64,000 nucleotides of DNA from Paenibacillus sp. FSL K6-0276 (GCF_037977235.1 NZ_CP150276.1:3720001-3784000), one strand, 5' to 3'. Numbered from the stretch's first letter, positions 34,340 through 44,783 are shown. The notes: generated by a model not told the origin, from the sequence alone. Translations and numbers: made by a program.

Positions 34340-35323
34340 TCACTCAACATCAGAGGGGATCAGACGCTCCGCAGACAGCGTTTGGCTAACTGTACCTAGC
34401 TGTAACCCTTTTGCCTTAATCCCGCGTATCATGGCCTTCAGCGCCTTGGAGGATGAGGCAGTAGGATGCATTAGAACAAGTGTGCCGGGTTCAGCTTTGC
34501 TTGTGATTTTGGCAACTATAGATTCAGGAGAAGGATTGCGCCAATCCACCGTATCCACAGTCCAGAGTACAGTCTTTAATCCTAAACTGCTAGCGATCTC
34601 TACTGTCTCTTGATCGAAATCACCGGATGGCGGGGCGAACCATGTATTTGTGACCCCAAGTGTCTCCTTCAAAAGCTTTTGAGTTTTCTCAATTTCGACA
34701 GTAGCCCGTGCACGACTTAAAGTACTCATATTGGGGTGGGTATAGGCGTGATTCTCCATCTCATGTCCACGTTTTAGCATTTCTGAAGCAAGCTCCGGAT
34801 TCTTACTAAGCCAGCTCCCATCCAAAAAAAACGTAACCTTCACGTTCTCTTCATCCAAAGTATTCAGCATTGGCCCAATATACTGATTCCCCCACGCCAC
34901 ATTAATCATCAGTGATACCATTGGTTTCGCCGGATTTCCTCGATATATGGGCTCAGCTCCAAGTTGATTCAGAGATACCTGTGGTTCGATCTGCCGATAC
35001 ACAAATTTTATGGGTTCTTTTGGCGCCAAAAGAGCAATCCGATAGGTACTCTCTACATCAATCTCAAGTCCGTTATAGCCCGGAATAGCTTTCCATACCC
35101 GATCAACAACTGCATTCACTGGTGGTGCATTAAGCTTGGCCGCGGCGGTCTCAATCCGCATACGAAGATCATTGTTCTCCGCTTTAGGAATATCCTTCCA
35201 CACAGCCAGATCATCCTGCGGCTTCAATTGCGCAAGTATGTCCTTTACCGGCCCCTGAGTGCTACCAATTCCTATAACGATTGCTACACAAGCAAAAACT
35301 AATGCCACTTTTTCCGTCTTCAT
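34340..35323 (-). CDS. ylxY: Polysaccharide deacetylase-like sporulation protein YlxY
   Basis: The 327-residue protein has an N-terminal signal-anchor (VALVFACVAIVIGIG) and a NodB-type domain in the second half: VTFFLDGSW, HEMENHAYTHPNM and APPSGDFD. Motif 1, normally TFDDG, reads INVAWGN, so the catalytic aspartates are missing; the same feature is seen in YlxY of Bacillus, and activity is doubtful. The ATG at 35321-35323 follows GGGGAGGA. It lies between pnp and mlpA as in B. subtilis. Confidence 0.88.
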   Translation of the reverse strand: MKTEKVALVFACVAIVIGIGSTQGPVKDILAQLKPQDDLAVWKDIPKAENNDLRMRIETAAAKLNAPPVNAVVDRVWKAIPGYNGLEIDVESTYRIALLAPKEPIKFVYRQIEPQVSLNQLGAEPIYRGNPAKPMVSLMINVAWGNQYIGPMLNTLDEENVKVTFFLDGSWLSKNPELASEMLKRGHEMENHAYTHPNMSTLSRARATVEIEKTQKLLKETLGVTNTWFAPPSGDFDQETVEIASSLGLKTVLWTVDTVDWRNPSPESIVAKITSKAEPGTLVLMHPTASSSKALKAMIRGIKAKGLQLGTVSQTLSAERLIPSDVE

Positions 35324-35482
35324 GACGACTTCCTCCCCGGCAGAAACGGCCCCAGTCCGTCCCACGCGATTCCAAAGACACTTTGTCCCAATCTATGAGA
35401 CAAGGGAGGAATTTATGTCATAAGAACAGATACAAGACTAATAGATAGGAATGCTTGGTCCAATTTTTCACTTCTGTTCATA

Positions 35483-35523
35483 TAAAAAAAGAGCCAGAAC
35501 GCAATTCGCTTCTGTCTCTTTTA
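35483..35523 (-). terminator. Rho-independent terminator of pnp
   Basis: AAAAGAGACAGAA and TTCTGGCTCTTTT pair on the minus strand (one G-U), followed by more T, 46 bases after the pnp stop. Confidence 0.82.
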
Positions 35524-35568
35524 ATTATGCAATTCAATACCTTTGTAAAGGTATAACTAAGATCAAAC

Positions 35569-37671
35569 TTACGATTTAGCTCCAGTTTCCGAAGTCAATA
35601 CCGCTTTACGAGACAGGTTAACCCGGCCTTGTTGATCGATTTCAGTTACTTTAACGGTAATGGTGTCACCAATAGCAACGACATCCTCTACCTTAGCTAC
35701 GCGCTCAGTGGACAATTGGGAAATGTGCACTAATCCGTCTTTACCCGGAATGAGTTCAACAAATGCGCCGAATTTCTCAATACGTCTAACTGTACCCACA
35801 TAGATTTCACCGACTTGTACTTCACGTACAATGCCTTCGATAATCGAACGAGCCTTTTGAATCATTTCTTCATCAGAAGATCCGATAAAGACACGACCAT
35901 CTTGTTCGATGTCGATTTTCACGCCGGTTTCCTCAATGATTTTGTTGATAATTTTACCGCCAGCACCAATAACATCACGGATTTTGTCCGGATTAATGTT
36001 GATGATAATGATTTTCGGAGCATATTTGGACAGATTAGGTCTTGGCACAGAGATCGCTTCATTCATTTTGTCCAAGATGAACAGACGGCCTTCTTTAGCC
36101 TGCTGAAGTGCATCCTGAAGAATGTTGCGGTCGATACCGGCAATCTTTATGTCCATTTGAATAGCTGTAACACCTTCTGCTGTACCAGCTACCTTGAAGT
36201 CCATATCTCCGAGATGATCTTCCATACCTTGAATATCCGTCAGGATGGAGACATGCTCTCCGTCTTTGATCAGACCCATTGCTACTCCAGCTACCGGTGC
36301 TTTGATTGGCACACCAGCGTCCATCATAGCCAGAATGCTGGCACAGATACTTGCCTGGGAAGTAGAACCGTTAGATTCAATCGCTTCTGATACTAGACGA
36401 ATCGTGTACGGGAATTCAGTTTCACTAGGAATAACCTTGGATAATGCACGTTCTCCAAGTGCTCCGTGACCGATTTCACGGCGTCCTGGTGCTCTGAGCG
36501 GACGAGCTTCCCCTACGCTGAACGGCGGGAAGTTGTAATGGTGCATGAAACGTTTCGTTTCTGTAGGATCGATTCCGTCGAGAATTTGCACATCACCTAG
36601 TGCTCCAAGGGTACAAACGCTAAGGATTTGTGTTTGTCCACGTGTGAACAGACCGGAACCGTGCGTACGCGGCAACAGGCTTGTATCACATTCAATCGGA
36701 CGGATTTCATCAAGTTTACGTCCATCTGGACGAACCTTATCATGCGTGATTAGACGTCTTACTTCATCCTTCACGATATCATGTAGGACTTCTTTAACAT
36801 CTTTCAGAAGCTCCGGTGCTTCTATGTACTTCTCTACGAAATACGCAACCGCTTCATCATTAACGACATCAATCGCTTCCTGACGCGCATGTTTTTCAAC
36901 AATTTTAACGGCTTCCACCAGACGAGCCTCAGCAAATGCACGTACCTCAGTATTCACGTCAGCATTCACTGCATGTAGCTTTACAGCCATCTTTTCTTTA
37001 CCAGCCACTTTAACCAGTTCTTCAATGGTTGCAACGATCTTGCGGATTTCATCATGACCGAACATAATCGCTTCGAGCATCACATCTTCCGTCACTTCGT
37101 TCGCTTCTGCTTCAACCATCATGATTGCGTCCTTCGTTCCAGCAACCACTACATAAACATCACTGATTGCTTGCTGAGACATATCCGGATTGATCACAAA
37201 CTCTCCATTAATCCGACCTACAGCAACGCCGCCGATTGGTCCATCAAAAGGCACATCGGAAATACTAAGTGCAGCTGAAGTACCGATCATAGCAGCAATA
37301 TCTGGTGCGCAGTCCTGATCCACACTCATTACCAAATTGAGAACTTGTACATCATTACGGAATCCTTCAGGAAACAGTGGGCGAATCGGACGGTCTGTCA
37401 ATCGACTGGACAGAATCGCTTTTTCACTCGGTCTGCCTTCACGTTTAATAAATCCGCCAGGAATTTTACCTACCGCATATAATCTTTCCTCATAGTTAAC
37501 TGTAAGCGGGAAAAAATCCAGATCCTTAGGCTCTTTCGAAGCCGTAACGGTACATAATACCGAAGTATCCCCATAACGTACCATAACGGCTGCGTTTGCT
37601 TGTTTAGCTAGGCGGCCCGTTTCCAGCACAAGGCGTCTTCCGCCTAGCTGCATTTCTACACGTTTTTCCAT
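35569..37671 (-). CDS. pnp: Polyribonucleotide nucleotidyltransferase (PNPase)
   Basis: The 700-residue protein has two RNase PH domains ([15 protein letters not shown] in the first, [14 protein letters not shown] and [15 protein letters not shown] in the second), then KH ([14 protein letters not shown]) and S1 ([20 protein letters not shown]) RNA-binding domains. It is a phosphate-dependent 3'-5' exoribonuclease of the degradosome. The ATG at 37669-37671 follows AAGGAGGT. Copy B of the two-hairpin repeat lies 86 bp upstream, so in the pnp leader or the rpsO-pnp spacer. Confidence 0.97.
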   Translation of the reverse strand: MEKRVEMQLGGRRLVLETGRLAKQANAAVMVRYGDTSVLCTVTASKEPKDLDFFPLTVNYEERLYAVGKIPGGFIKREGRPSEKAILSSRLTDRPIRPLFPEGFRNDVQVLNLVMSVDQDCAPDIAAMIGTSAALSISDVPFDGPIGGVAVGRINGEFVINPDMSQQAISDVYVVVAGTKDAIMMVEAEANEVTEDVMLEAIMFGHDEIRKIVATIEELVKVAGKEKMAVKLHAVNADVNTEVRAFAEARLVEAVKIVEKHARQEAIDVVNDEAVAYFVEKYIEAPELLKDVKEVLHDIVKDEVRRLITHDKVRPDGRKLDEIRPIECDTSLLPRTHGSGLFTRGQTQILSVCTLGALGDVQILDGIDPTETKRFMHHYNFPPFSVGEARPLRAPGRREIGHGALGERALSKVIPSETEFPYTIRLVSEAIESNGSTSQASICASILAMMDAGVPIKAPVAGVAMGLIKDGEHVSILTDIQGMEDHLGDMDFKVAGTAEGVTAIQMDIKIAGIDRNILQDALQQAKEGRLFILDKMNEAISVPRPNLSKYAPKIIIININPDKIRDVIGAGGKIINKIIEETGVKIDIEQDGRVFIGSSDEEMIQKARSIIEGIVREVQVGEIYVGTVRRIEKFGAFVELIPGKDGLVHISQLSTERVAKVEDVVAIGDTITVKVTEIDQQGRVNLSRKAVLTSETGAKS

Positions 37672-37756
37672 AAATACCTCCTTGAATAGTAGTAGACCCG
37701 CAGTCAAATATAGCAGGTTCACAAATCGATCTAATGAATCGGAAAGGCTTGTCCCT

Positions 37757-37855
37757 AAGCTAAAAACGCCTTCGGCGTCCTTATAAGGACGGTAGCGTTT
37801 ATGCGAGAATTATAAGATCAAAGTATAGTGCGAAACTTATACTTTCTTATAATTT
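37757..37855 (-). repeat. Two-hairpin intergenic repeat, copy B
   Basis: First hairpin AAACGC/GCGTTT around the palindrome GTCCTTATAAGGAC (37777-37790). Second hairpin pairs TTATAAGATCAAAGTATAG with CTTATACTTTCTTATAA, with the exact 18-bp core at 37834-37851. Confidence 0.8.
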
Positions 37856-37886
37856 AAGGTATGTAGCCTGTTCTGTATGCATATAA

Positions 37887-37931
37887 GAAGAAACGGCTAA
37901 GTCTTACAGATGATGTAAAGTGGCCGTTTTT
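37887..37931 (-). terminator. Second terminator-like hairpin downstream of rpsO
   Basis: AAACGGC (37891-37897) pairs with GCCGTTT, with an inner CTTTAC/GTAAG-like pairing. The minus-strand exit CTTCTT is moderately T-rich. Confidence 0.55.
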
Positions 37932-37975
37932 ACGAATAATCTCATCAGTCTTGCTATAAAGTTTGCCCTAAATTT

Positions 37976-38043
37976 TCAAAAAGCAACCCAGCTGTCCCGC
38001 TGTCGCTCCGAGAAGGACATACGGTATACAACCAGGCTGCTTT
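37976..38043 (-). terminator. Terminator of rpsO with long hairpin
   Basis: On the minus strand AAAGCAGCCTGG pairs with CTGGGTTGCTTT (with G-U pairs), enclosing a further stem TGTCC/GGACA, and exits into TTTTTG. It begins 20 bases after the rpsO stop. Confidence 0.65.
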
Positions 38044-38063
38044 AAGAGTAATCTTATGGAAAA

Positions 38064-38333
38064 TTAACGACGCAATCCCAGTCTTTCGATCAGGGCGCTG
38101 TAACGTCTGATGTCTTTGTTTTTCAAATACGCCAGAAGTTTACGACGTTGTCCAACCATTTTCAACAATCCGCGACGGGAGTGATGATCTTTCTTGTGCG
38201 TACGCAAGTGGTCAGTCAAATTAACGATGTTCTCCGTTAGGATAGCAACTTGCACCTCAGGGGATCCAGTATCGGATTCGTGAGTTTTGTGCTCGTCGAT
38301 CAATTGATGTTTACGTTCTTGAGTCAATGCCAT
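38064..38333 (-). CDS. rpsO: 30S ribosomal protein S15
   Basis: The 89-residue protein is full-length S15, starting [18 protein letters not shown] and containing [16 protein letters not shown] and [19 protein letters not shown]. It binds 16S rRNA early in small-subunit assembly. AAGGAGGTGA precedes the ATG at 38331-38333. It lies between ribF and pnp, the common bacterial order. Confidence 0.98.
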   Translation of the reverse strand: MALTQERKHQLIDEHKTHESDTGSPEVQVAILTENIVNLTDHLRTHKKDHHSRRGLLKMVGQRRKLLAYLKNKDIRRYSALIERLGLRR

Positions 38334-38481
38334 CCTGTTCACCTCCTTCAATATAATCGCCACTAGCCTCGTCACCGTCGGTGAGAACGTGCAACCAAGC
38401 TAAGGTTATGTTGCTGTAAGCCAGCAACGTTTATTAGTATAGCATCTCCATTAACAAAAGTAAACGGCTTGTCCGAGATGA

Positions 38482-39429
38482 CTATAGATTATATCCCAAA
38501 ATCTTCTTCGCGGTTTCTGCATCCTCACCGATCTGGGTGATCAATGCGCCTATGGATTCGAATTTCCGTTCCGGACGAATGTAAGATACTAATTCTACCT
38601 TGAGTTCTTGATCATACAAGTCACCGTCGAAATCAAATAGATGAACTTCAAAACTTGGAGTCAATACCCCTTCATGAAAAGTAGGTTTTACGCCCACATT
38701 CATAACTCCATACAGAACTTTATCATTATAAAAGACTCGGACCGCATATACACCCTTAGTAGGAATGACAAAATAATCACTAAGCTTCAAATTGGCTGTT
38801 GGAAATCCAATCGTACGCCCTCTCTTCTCACCATGTCCCACTGTTCCACGCAGATGATAACAACGACCGAACCACGAGTTCGCCAGCCCTAAATCCCCGT
38901 TCTGGAGACTTTTACGAATACCGGAGCTGCTAACCTTCTCACCTTCAAGAAGAAAAGGAGGAGCAACCTCTACATTCATAACACCTTCACCCAGCTTGCG
39001 AAGCATCTCAACATCGCCTTCACCTTGATAACCAAAACGAAAGTCAAAGCCGACAACTGCAGTTACAATATGTAGCGGTAAAAGCATAACAGAGACAAAA
39101 TTCTGTGGACTAACCCGGGAAAGCTGCTCATTAAATTCAATAACATATAAGATATCGACACCCATACTAGCAAGAATCTCTTGCTTTTCTAAGGGTGGCG
39201 TCAAATACCCTTCATAATCACCCTTACCCATAACATCTTTAGGATGGGGATGAAATGTAAGGACTGCAGCCGGTACACCTTGTTTACGGGCTAGGGCCAC
39301 AGCGGATGTAATGACGCTGGCATGTCCACGATGCAATCCGTCAAACTGCCCTAGAGCAGCCACTTGAGGCTGAGCCCACTCTGCAGCAGTCTCCGGAGAC
39401 ATCGGATAGGTTAACGTTACGGTTCTCAC
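38482..39429 (-). CDS. ribF: Bifunctional riboflavin kinase/FAD synthetase
   Basis: The 315-residue protein has an N-terminal FAD synthetase domain (ALGQFDGLHRGHASVI; nucleotidyltransferase HxGH-like motif GLHRGH; SSSGIRKSL as ISSTxxR-like motif) and a C-terminal flavokinase domain (GHGEKRGRTIGFPTANL). It makes FMN and FAD from riboflavin. The GTG at 39427-39429 is chosen because AGGTGAG lies 7 bases upstream. Confidence 0.94.
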   Translation of the reverse strand: MRTVTLTYPMSPETAAEWAQPQVAALGQFDGLHRGHASVITSAVALARKQGVPAAVLTFHPHPKDVMGKGDYEGYLTPPLEKQEILASMGVDILYVIEFNEQLSRVSPQNFVSVMLLPLHIVTAVVGFDFRFGYQGEGDVEMLRKLGEGVMNVEVAPPFLLEGEKVSSSGIRKSLQNGDLGLANSWFGRCYHLRGTVGHGEKRGRTIGFPTANLKLSDYFVIPTKGVYAVRVFYNDKVLYGVMNVGVKPTFHEGVLTPSFEVHLFDFDGDLYDQELKVELVSYIRPERKFESIGALITQIGEDAETAKKILGYNL

Positions 39430-39466
39430 GCTGTTTCTCACCTACAATTCACTTGGTAAAATTGAT

Positions 39467-40381
39467 TTAAGCTTGTGCAAACACCTTCACTGGAGCAATT
39501 GCACCTGTATCTTCCAGTTCATAAATTCCAAGAAATCCACCTTGAAGATCGTATAGCCGAAATTGACCGTTCACCTTCACTTCTGGAGCAATAAACCGTG
39601 AGGACAAACGCTGACCCTGCAGCGCCGCCTTCTTTTTCTCATCCATTACAGTATGCTTAGGCATATGAGAAATGGCCTCGTCTGCAGCGATTAAGTGCTC
39701 TTCCAATGTTCCGGCTTCCTTGTGAGTCGCAATATCCTCTAGAGAAAGGCAATGACTAGCTGAAATCCCTGCCGACATCGTTCTCTCTAGCTTTACCATA
39801 ACACCCGGAAGCCCAAGTGCTCGGCCGATATCAACACAGAGGGTACGAATGTATGTGCCTTTAGAGCAAAGCACCCGGAATGTGATATCGGGATGATTGC
39901 CTTCCCAAGTCATATCCGTCATTTCAATTTCATAAATCTCTACTTCACGGCTTTTGCGTTCAACGGTTTTACCTTCTCTTGCCAACTCATAAAGACGTTT
40001 GCCGTCAACTTTCACCGCAGAATACATCGGTGGAATCTGAGAAATAACACCTTTAAATGAAGCAAGCACTGATAGAATTTCTTCCTCAGTTACATGAACC
40101 TCATCTACAGTCTCTGTAATGGTACCCGTTAAATCCTCCGTATCACTGGACATTCCCAGTCTCAGTGTTGCCACATATTCTTTGGGCAACTCCTGAATAT
40201 ACTCTACAACACGAGTAGCACGCCCTAGACAAAGCGGTAACACACCAGTCACCTGAGGATCAAGTGTCCCCGTATGTCCGATCCGTTTCATGCCGAGAAT
40301 ACGACGCGCCTTGGCCACAACATCATGTGAAGTGAAGCCTGCAGGCTTGTAAACCGCCAGTACACCTTCTAATTCACTCAT
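39467..40381 (-). CDS. truB: tRNA pseudouridine(55) synthase TruB
   Basis: The 304-residue protein has the TruB catalytic Asp motif in GHTGTLDPQVTGVLPLCLG (about 36-54), PPMYSAVKVDGKRLYELAR, and RVLCSKGTYIRTL. It makes pseudouridine 55 in the T-loop of tRNAs. GGAGGTAAG lies before the ATG, which overlaps the nrnA stop by four bases, giving coupled translation. Confidence 0.96.
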   Translation of the reverse strand: MSELEGVLAVYKPAGFTSHDVVAKARRILGMKRIGHTGTLDPQVTGVLPLCLGRATRVVEYIQELPKEYVATLRLGMSSDTEDLTGTITETVDEVHVTEEEILSVLASFKGVISQIPPMYSAVKVDGKRLYELAREGKTVERKSREVEIYEIEMTDMTWEGNHPDITFRVLCSKGTYIRTLCVDIGRALGLPGVMVKLERTMSAGISASHCLSLEDIATHKEAGTLEEHLIAADEAISHMPKHTVMDEKKKAALQGQRLSSRFIAPEVKVNGQFRLYDLQGGFLGIYELEDTGAIAPVKVFAQA

Positions 40382-41355
40382 AAATGACGTCTTACCTCCT
40401 CAAGCACCTGGGCTATTGCCTCTTCGAGTGTAGCTTCTATACGCGCACCTGCAGCACGGGTATGACCGCCGCCTCCAAACGTTTGCGCTAGATCAGCCAC
40501 GTCCACCTTACCAGCAGAACGCAAACTAACTTTGACCGCACGTTCATGAATGACTTTGAACAGAATCCCTACTTCCACACCACGAATATTGCGAGGGTAG
40601 TTCACGATCCCTTCCAAATCTTCATTAGCAGCAGCACATTCGATCATATCCTCCGGTGTAACATACAGCCAGGCTATATCCCCATCGGGTGATAATTGAA
40701 GAGTATTTAACGCTTTATTTAAAATTTTGACCTGCGGCAATGTCATTTCTTCAAGTAATGTCTCAGCCAGTTCAGGACCATTAACGCCATAAGAAAGAAG
40801 TTCAGACACGGCTGCCATTACTTTTGGTGATGTGTTGGTATATCGAAATCCACCAGTATCTGTCAAGAGACCTGTGTATATTGCTGTAGCAATATCAATG
40901 TCCCATTCAATCTCGAACGTCTTCAGCAGATCGAACAAAATTTCCGCAGTCGCAGCAGCATCCGGTTTGATTAAATTTACAAGTCCATAACCGTTGTTAG
41001 TGGGGTGATGGTCAATGTTCAGGATTAGAGCATCATTCGCAAAATAGCGATGGGTCAGTCCAACTCGCTGAAAATCAGCACAATCCACACAGATCACATT
41101 GCTGTATTGACGGGGCGGCTCACTAGAGGCCATATTGATGATTTCATCCGAATGCCATAAGTATTCCATCCGCTTCGGTATCGGTCCTTCATTCAGCATA
41201 GTGTATTTTTTGCCCAGACATGAGAGAAGCCAGCCCACCGCTAGGGTGGAGCTGACTGCATCTCCGTCCGGCTGAACATGCGACACTACAAGGTAATCGT
41301 CGTGTTCCAGCAGAAACTCACGGGTCTGCTGGAGACTTTGTTCATAGCTCTGCAT
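40378..41355 (-). CDS. nrnA: Bifunctional oligoribonuclease/PAP phosphatase NrnA
   Basis: The 325-residue DHH-family phosphoesterase has HVQPDGDAVSS, VDCADFQRVG, NIDHHPTNNGYG and the DHHA1 end motif FGGGGHTRAAGA. It degrades very short RNAs and converts 3'-phosphoadenosine 5'-phosphate to AMP. AAAGGAGACGG precedes the ATG. It follows rbfA after a 70-bp gap holding two perfect palindromes. Confidence 0.94.
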   Translation of the reverse strand: MQSYEQSLQQTREFLLEHDDYLVVSHVQPDGDAVSSTLAVGWLLSCLGKKYTMLNEGPIPKRMEYLWHSDEIINMASSEPPRQYSNVICVDCADFQRVGLTHRYFANDALILNIDHHPTNNGYGLVNLIKPDAAATAEILFDLLKTFEIEWDIDIATAIYTGLLTDTGGFRYTNTSPKVMAAVSELLSYGVNGPELAETLLEEMTLPQVKILNKALNTLQLSPDGDIAWLYVTPEDMIECAAANEDLEGIVNYPRNIRGVEVGILFKVIHERAVKVSLRSAGKVDVADLAQTFGGGGHTRAAGARIEATLEEAIAQVLEEVRRHL

Positions 41356-41364
41356 TCGCCGTCT

Positions 41365-41407
41365 CCTTTATAAAGGTCGTTCAAAATAGCTTCAAGCTAT
41401 TTTGAAC
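41365..41407. repeat. Pair of perfect palindromes between rbfA and nrnA
   Basis: GTTCAAAATAGCTT and AAGCTATTTTGAAC (41379-41407) form a stem of about 13 bp around a single central base. CCTTTATAAAGG (41365-41376) is a second perfect palindrome that overlaps the nrnA ribosome binding site. No T-run follows the larger hairpin on the minus strand, so it does not look like a terminator. Confidence 0.6.
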
Positions 41408-41425
41408 TCCTTTTATTACCTATTT

Positions 41426-41773
41426 CTAATCGTTCTTATGAAGCTCTCCGAGAAGTTTCTCGATATGACTGCCATATGCGACAGATTCATCGATCTTGAA
41501 GATCAGTTCCGGTGTGTGACGGAGGCGAATTGCCTTGCCAAGCTCTGAGCGAAGAAAACCATTTGCTTTTTCAATCGCTTTAAGGGAACCTGCCTTCTGT
41601 TCTTCATCCCCGAATACGCTTAGGTATACTTTCGCTTGCGAAAGATCGTTAGTCACGTCTACGCCAGTTACAGTTACAAAACCGATTCGTGGGTCTTTCA
41701 GTCCGCTTTGGATAAGTTGACTAAGCTCTTTCTTGATCTGCTCGCCCACTCGTCCTGCTCTAATTTTAGACAT
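41426..41773 (-). CDS. rbfA: 30S ribosome-binding factor RbfA
   Basis: The 115-residue protein has the RbfA KH-like fold ([14 protein letters not shown], then [27 protein letters not shown] cut here as about 28-54, and [13 protein letters not shown]). It helps mature the 16S rRNA 5' end and matters in the cold. GAAGAGGTGA precedes the ATG. In B. subtilis ylxP lies between infB and rbfA; it is absent here, with 18 bases between the two. Confidence 0.95.
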   Translation of the reverse strand: MSKIRAGRVGEQIKKELSQLIQSGLKDPRIGFVTVTGVDVTNDLSQAKVYLSVFGDEEQKAGSLKAIEKANGFLRSELGKAIRLRHTPELIFKIDESVAYGSHIEKLLGELHKND

Positions 41774-41791
41774 CTATTTTCACCTCTTCGC

Positions 41792-44467
41792 TTAGCGCTC
41801 TACAGTTTCCATAAGAAACGCTTCGATAATGTCGCCCTCTTGGACGTCATTATAGCGTTCCAAAGTTATGCCGCATTCATAACCTTGCGCCACTTCTTTG
41901 GCATCATCTTTAAAGCGTTTCAAGGTATCAACTTTACCTGTGAACACAACGATACCGCTACGGATCAAGCGCATTTCAGCATTACGGGTAATTTTACCAT
42001 CAATAACCATACAACCTGCGATGGTGCCCACTTTACTGATTTTGAAGACGCTACGAACTTCGGCGTGACCGATAACGTTCTCTTTATAGATAGGATCAAG
42101 CATCCCTTTCATTGCACTTTCGATTTCCTCGATTACATTGTAGATAATGTTATGCAAACGAACATCTACTTTTTCTTGTTCAGCAGCTGCCTTGGTCTGA
42201 GCGTCCGGACGAACGTTAAAGCCAATAACAATAGCGTTGGATGCTGCTGCAAGTGTAATATCGGATTCCGTAATGGCTCCGGCACCGCTGTGAATGATCT
42301 TCACGCGTACGCCTTCCACTTCGATCTTAGCCAGGGAACCTTTAAGCGCCTCGACTGAACCTTGTACGTCAGCTTTAATAATAACGTTAAGGTCTTTGAT
42401 CTCGCCGTCTTTAATATGCTGGAACAAATCATCCAATGTTACACGGGTGTTCGTATTCAGCTCGGATTGACGTTGGGATGTAGAACGTCTATCAGCAATC
42501 GCACGGGCTTTACGCTCGTCTTCGAAGGCCATAAACGGATCTCCAGCTTGTGGTACCTCAGTCAAACCAGTAATTTCTACTGGAGTAGATGGTCCAGCTT
42601 CCTTAATCTTACGTCCTTTATCATTGACCATCGCACGTACACGTCCGAAGCAGTTACCTGCTACAAAAGCATCGCCGACTTTCAAAGTACCGTTCTGTAC
42701 AAGAATGCGCGCAACCGGTCCACGGTTCTTATCAAGCTCAGCTTCTATAACAGTACCGCGTGCCCGTTTGTCAGGGTTCGCTTTGTACTCATTTACTTCA
42801 GCAACAAGCAAGATCATTTCCAGCAATTCTTCCAGATTAATGCGTTGTTTAGCGGACAGATTAACGAAAATCGTGTCTCCGCCCCACTCTTCAGGAACAA
42901 GTTCATAGCTTGTAAGCTCTTGCTTCACCTTATCAGGATCAGCGCCCGGCTTATCGATTTTGTTGACAGCAACAATGATCGGAAGTCCAGCAGCTTTAGC
43001 ATGGTTAATAGCTTCTACAGTCTGAGGCATTACACCGTCATCAGCAGCAACTACGATAATAGTCATATCTGTTACCTGTGCACCACGAGCACGCATAGCA
43101 GTAAACGCTTCGTGACCAGGTGTATCTAAGAAAGTGATTTTCTTCTGATTGATTTCTACTTGATAAGCACCGATATGCTGTGTGATACCGCCGGCTTCGC
43201 CTAGAGACACACTCGTCGAACGAATCGCATCCAGCAAAGTAGTTTTACCGTGGTCAACGTGACCCATGATCGTAACTACTGGAGGACGGGACTGAAGTTC
43301 TTCTTCAGTATCATTCTCTTCCACTGTTTCGAAGCTATCCTCATCAACAGGAATCTTCACTTCTACTTCTACGCCGAATTCAGCAGCAAGCAGCAGAATG
43401 GTGTCGATATCCAGTTCTTGGTTGATGGTTGCCATAACACCCATAGAGATCAACTTCTTGATTACTTCAGAAGCGTCTTTGTGAAGCAATTTCGCTGTTT
43501 CACCAACGGTCATGCTGCCACGAACGATAATTTTCTTAGGTGTGTTATCAATCTTCTCACGGTGAACCATAGGTTGATTCTTGCCACGGCCATTCTTACC
43601 ACCACGACCGCGGTAGTTACCGCCTTTACCATCATCAAAACGTCTATTATTCGTATTTGGTCTACCACCAGTTGTGTTCTTCTTAGGACCTCTGTCGTCA
43701 CCGCGTGTGAAACCTCCGCCAGTGCCAGATTGACCTTGTGGACGGTTGTCAGTGCGCGGTGCACTGCTTTGTCCTTGCGGACGGCTGCCAGTATTGCTGC
43801 CTTGTGGACGGCTGCCACCGGTATTGCTACCTTGCGGACGGTTGCCACCAGTACTGCTTCCTTGCGGACGGCTGCCACCAGTACTGCTTCCTTGCGGACG
43901 GCTGCCACCAGTACTACTACCTTGTGGACGGCTACCAGAATTGCTACCTTGCGGACGGCTGCCACCAGTATTACTACCTTGTGGACGATTGCCGCCTGTA
44001 TTGCTACCTTGCGGACGGCTTCCGCTAGTACTATTTGTACGTGGAGCTCCGCTTTGTTGCGGACGTGCATTCTGCGTTGAACCTGTTTGTGTTCTGCGGG
44101 AATCTTGTCCGCTTTGGGGCCTTGGGGACGTCGTCGATTGGTTGTTGTTTTGGTTACTGTTCATACCTACCTGCTTTTCCTGTTGATTTTTGTTGGCATT
44201 CTGAGCACTCTGGGGCTCGGCAGTTACCGCACCGGTTGTCACCGGACGGCTGCTGGAGCCGGTATCCCGCTTGGCTGCAGCGTTCGATTTGATATCCTTG
44301 AAGAATTGCTCTACTTTGTTCACGGAACCGTTCTCCATGACACTCATATGATTATTCACAGGGACATTCAAACGCTTCAGAATAGTAATAATTTCTTTAC
44401 TGCTCATGTTTAGTGACTTGGCGTATTCGTACACGCGCAATTTATCTTTGTTCTCTTCTTTAGTCAA
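41792..44467 (-). CDS. infB: Translation initiation factor IF-2
   Basis: The 891-residue GTPase has an N-terminal IF2_N helix domain ([19 protein letters not shown]), a long disordered Gln/Asn/Gly/Arg/Pro-rich linker with tandem repeats (about residues 70-270), a second IF2_N, and the G domain ([27 protein letters not shown]) with the C-terminal domains that bind fMet-tRNA. The start is TTG 44465-44467, 6-7 bases after GGAGGTG; a GTG three codons earlier lies in that ribosome binding site. It overlaps ylxQ by 8 bases. Confidence 0.96.
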   Translation of the reverse strand: MTKEENKDKLRVYEYAKSLNMSSKEIITILKRLNVPVNNHMSVMENGSVNKVEQFFKDIKSNAAAKRDTGSSSRPVTTGAVTAEPQSAQNANKNQQEKQVGMNSNQNNNQSTTSPRPQSGQDSRRTQTGSTQNARPQQSGAPRTNSTSGSRPQGSNTGGNRPQGSNTGGSRPQGSNSGSRPQGSSTGGSRPQGSSTGGSRPQGSSTGGNRPQGSNTGGSRPQGSNTGSRPQGQSSAPRTDNRPQGQSGTGGGFTRGDDRGPKKNTTGGRPNTNNRRFDDGKGGNYRGRGGKNGRGKNQPMVHREKIDNTPKKIIVRGSMTVGETAKLLHKDASEVIKKLISMGVMATINQELDIDTILLLAAEFGVEVEVKIPVDEDSFETVEENDTEEELQSRPPVVTIMGHVDHGKTTLLDAIRSTSVSLGEAGGITQHIGAYQVEINQKKITFLDTPGHEAFTAMRARGAQVTDMTIIVVAADDGVMPQTVEAINHAKAAGLPIIVAVNKIDKPGADPDKVKQELTSYELVPEEWGGDTIFVNLSAKQRINLEELLEMILLVAEVNEYKANPDKRARGTVIEAELDKNRGPVARILVQNGTLKVGDAFVAGNCFGRVRAMVNDKGRKIKEAGPSTPVEITGLTEVPQAGDPFMAFEDERKARAIADRRSTSQRQSELNTNTRVTLDDLFQHIKDGEIKDLNVIIKADVQGSVEALKGSLAKIEVEGVRVKIIHSGAGAITESDITLAAASNAIVIGFNVRPDAQTKAAAEQEKVDVRLHNIIYNVIEEIESAMKGMLDPIYKENVIGHAEVRSVFKISKVGTIAGCMVIDGKITRNAEMRLIRSGIVVFTGKVDTLKRFKDDAKEVAQGYECGITLERYNDVQEGDIIEAFLMETVER
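43760..44029 (-). repeat. Tandem ~30-bp repeats inside infB
   Basis: About eight consecutive units of 27-30 bp encode variants of [10 protein letters not shown] (Ser/Asn at first place, Asn/Ser at seventh). Two more diverged units ([10 protein letters not shown] and [10 protein letters not shown]) follow in the protein. The high DNA identity creates long spurious frames on the other strand. Confidence 0.85.
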
Positions 44468-44783
44468 TAAATCCACCTCCGACAGTATCTCCGAGTTGCT
44501 TGGAGATCATTTCCGCGAATCCTTTATCCGTAATGGCCAGTACTACACGCTGGTCTTTACCAATACTTGCACCGAGGCTGTCTCGGTGAAATGCGATTAC
44601 TAGTGGAATATCGTAGGTTCCGCATTTATCACGGAACTTTTTTTGGGTATTATCTGAAGCGTCACCTGCCAGAACGACCAGCTTCGCCTCTGAAGACCGT
44701 ACAGCTTTGAGTACAGCCTCATCGCCGGTGACTATCTTGCCTGCTCTCATGGCAAGCCCTAAATAAGAAAGTGCCTTACTCAT
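44460..44783 (-). CDS. ylxQ: L7Ae/L30e-family RNA-binding protein YlxQ
   Basis: The 107-residue protein has the L7Ae fold ([20 protein letters not shown], then [19 protein letters not shown] cut as about 35-53). YlxQ-type proteins bind kink-turn-like RNAs; the partner is unknown. The ATG at 44781-44783 follows GTGAGGAT and overlaps the rnpM end by 8 bases. It is part of the rimP-nusA-rnpM-ylxQ-infB operon. Confidence 0.9.
   Translation of the reverse strand: MSKALSYLGLAMRAGKIVTGDEAVLKAVRSSEAKLVVLAGDASDNTQKKFRDKCGTYDIPLVIAFHRDSLGASIGKDQRVVLAITDKGFAEMISKQLGDTVGGGFID

Noticed and set aside
43250..44186. Long plus-strand frames opposite infB
   Set aside because: They arise from the repeated linker DNA of infB and have Cys/Leu or Thr-rich nonsense repeats with no ribosome binding site.
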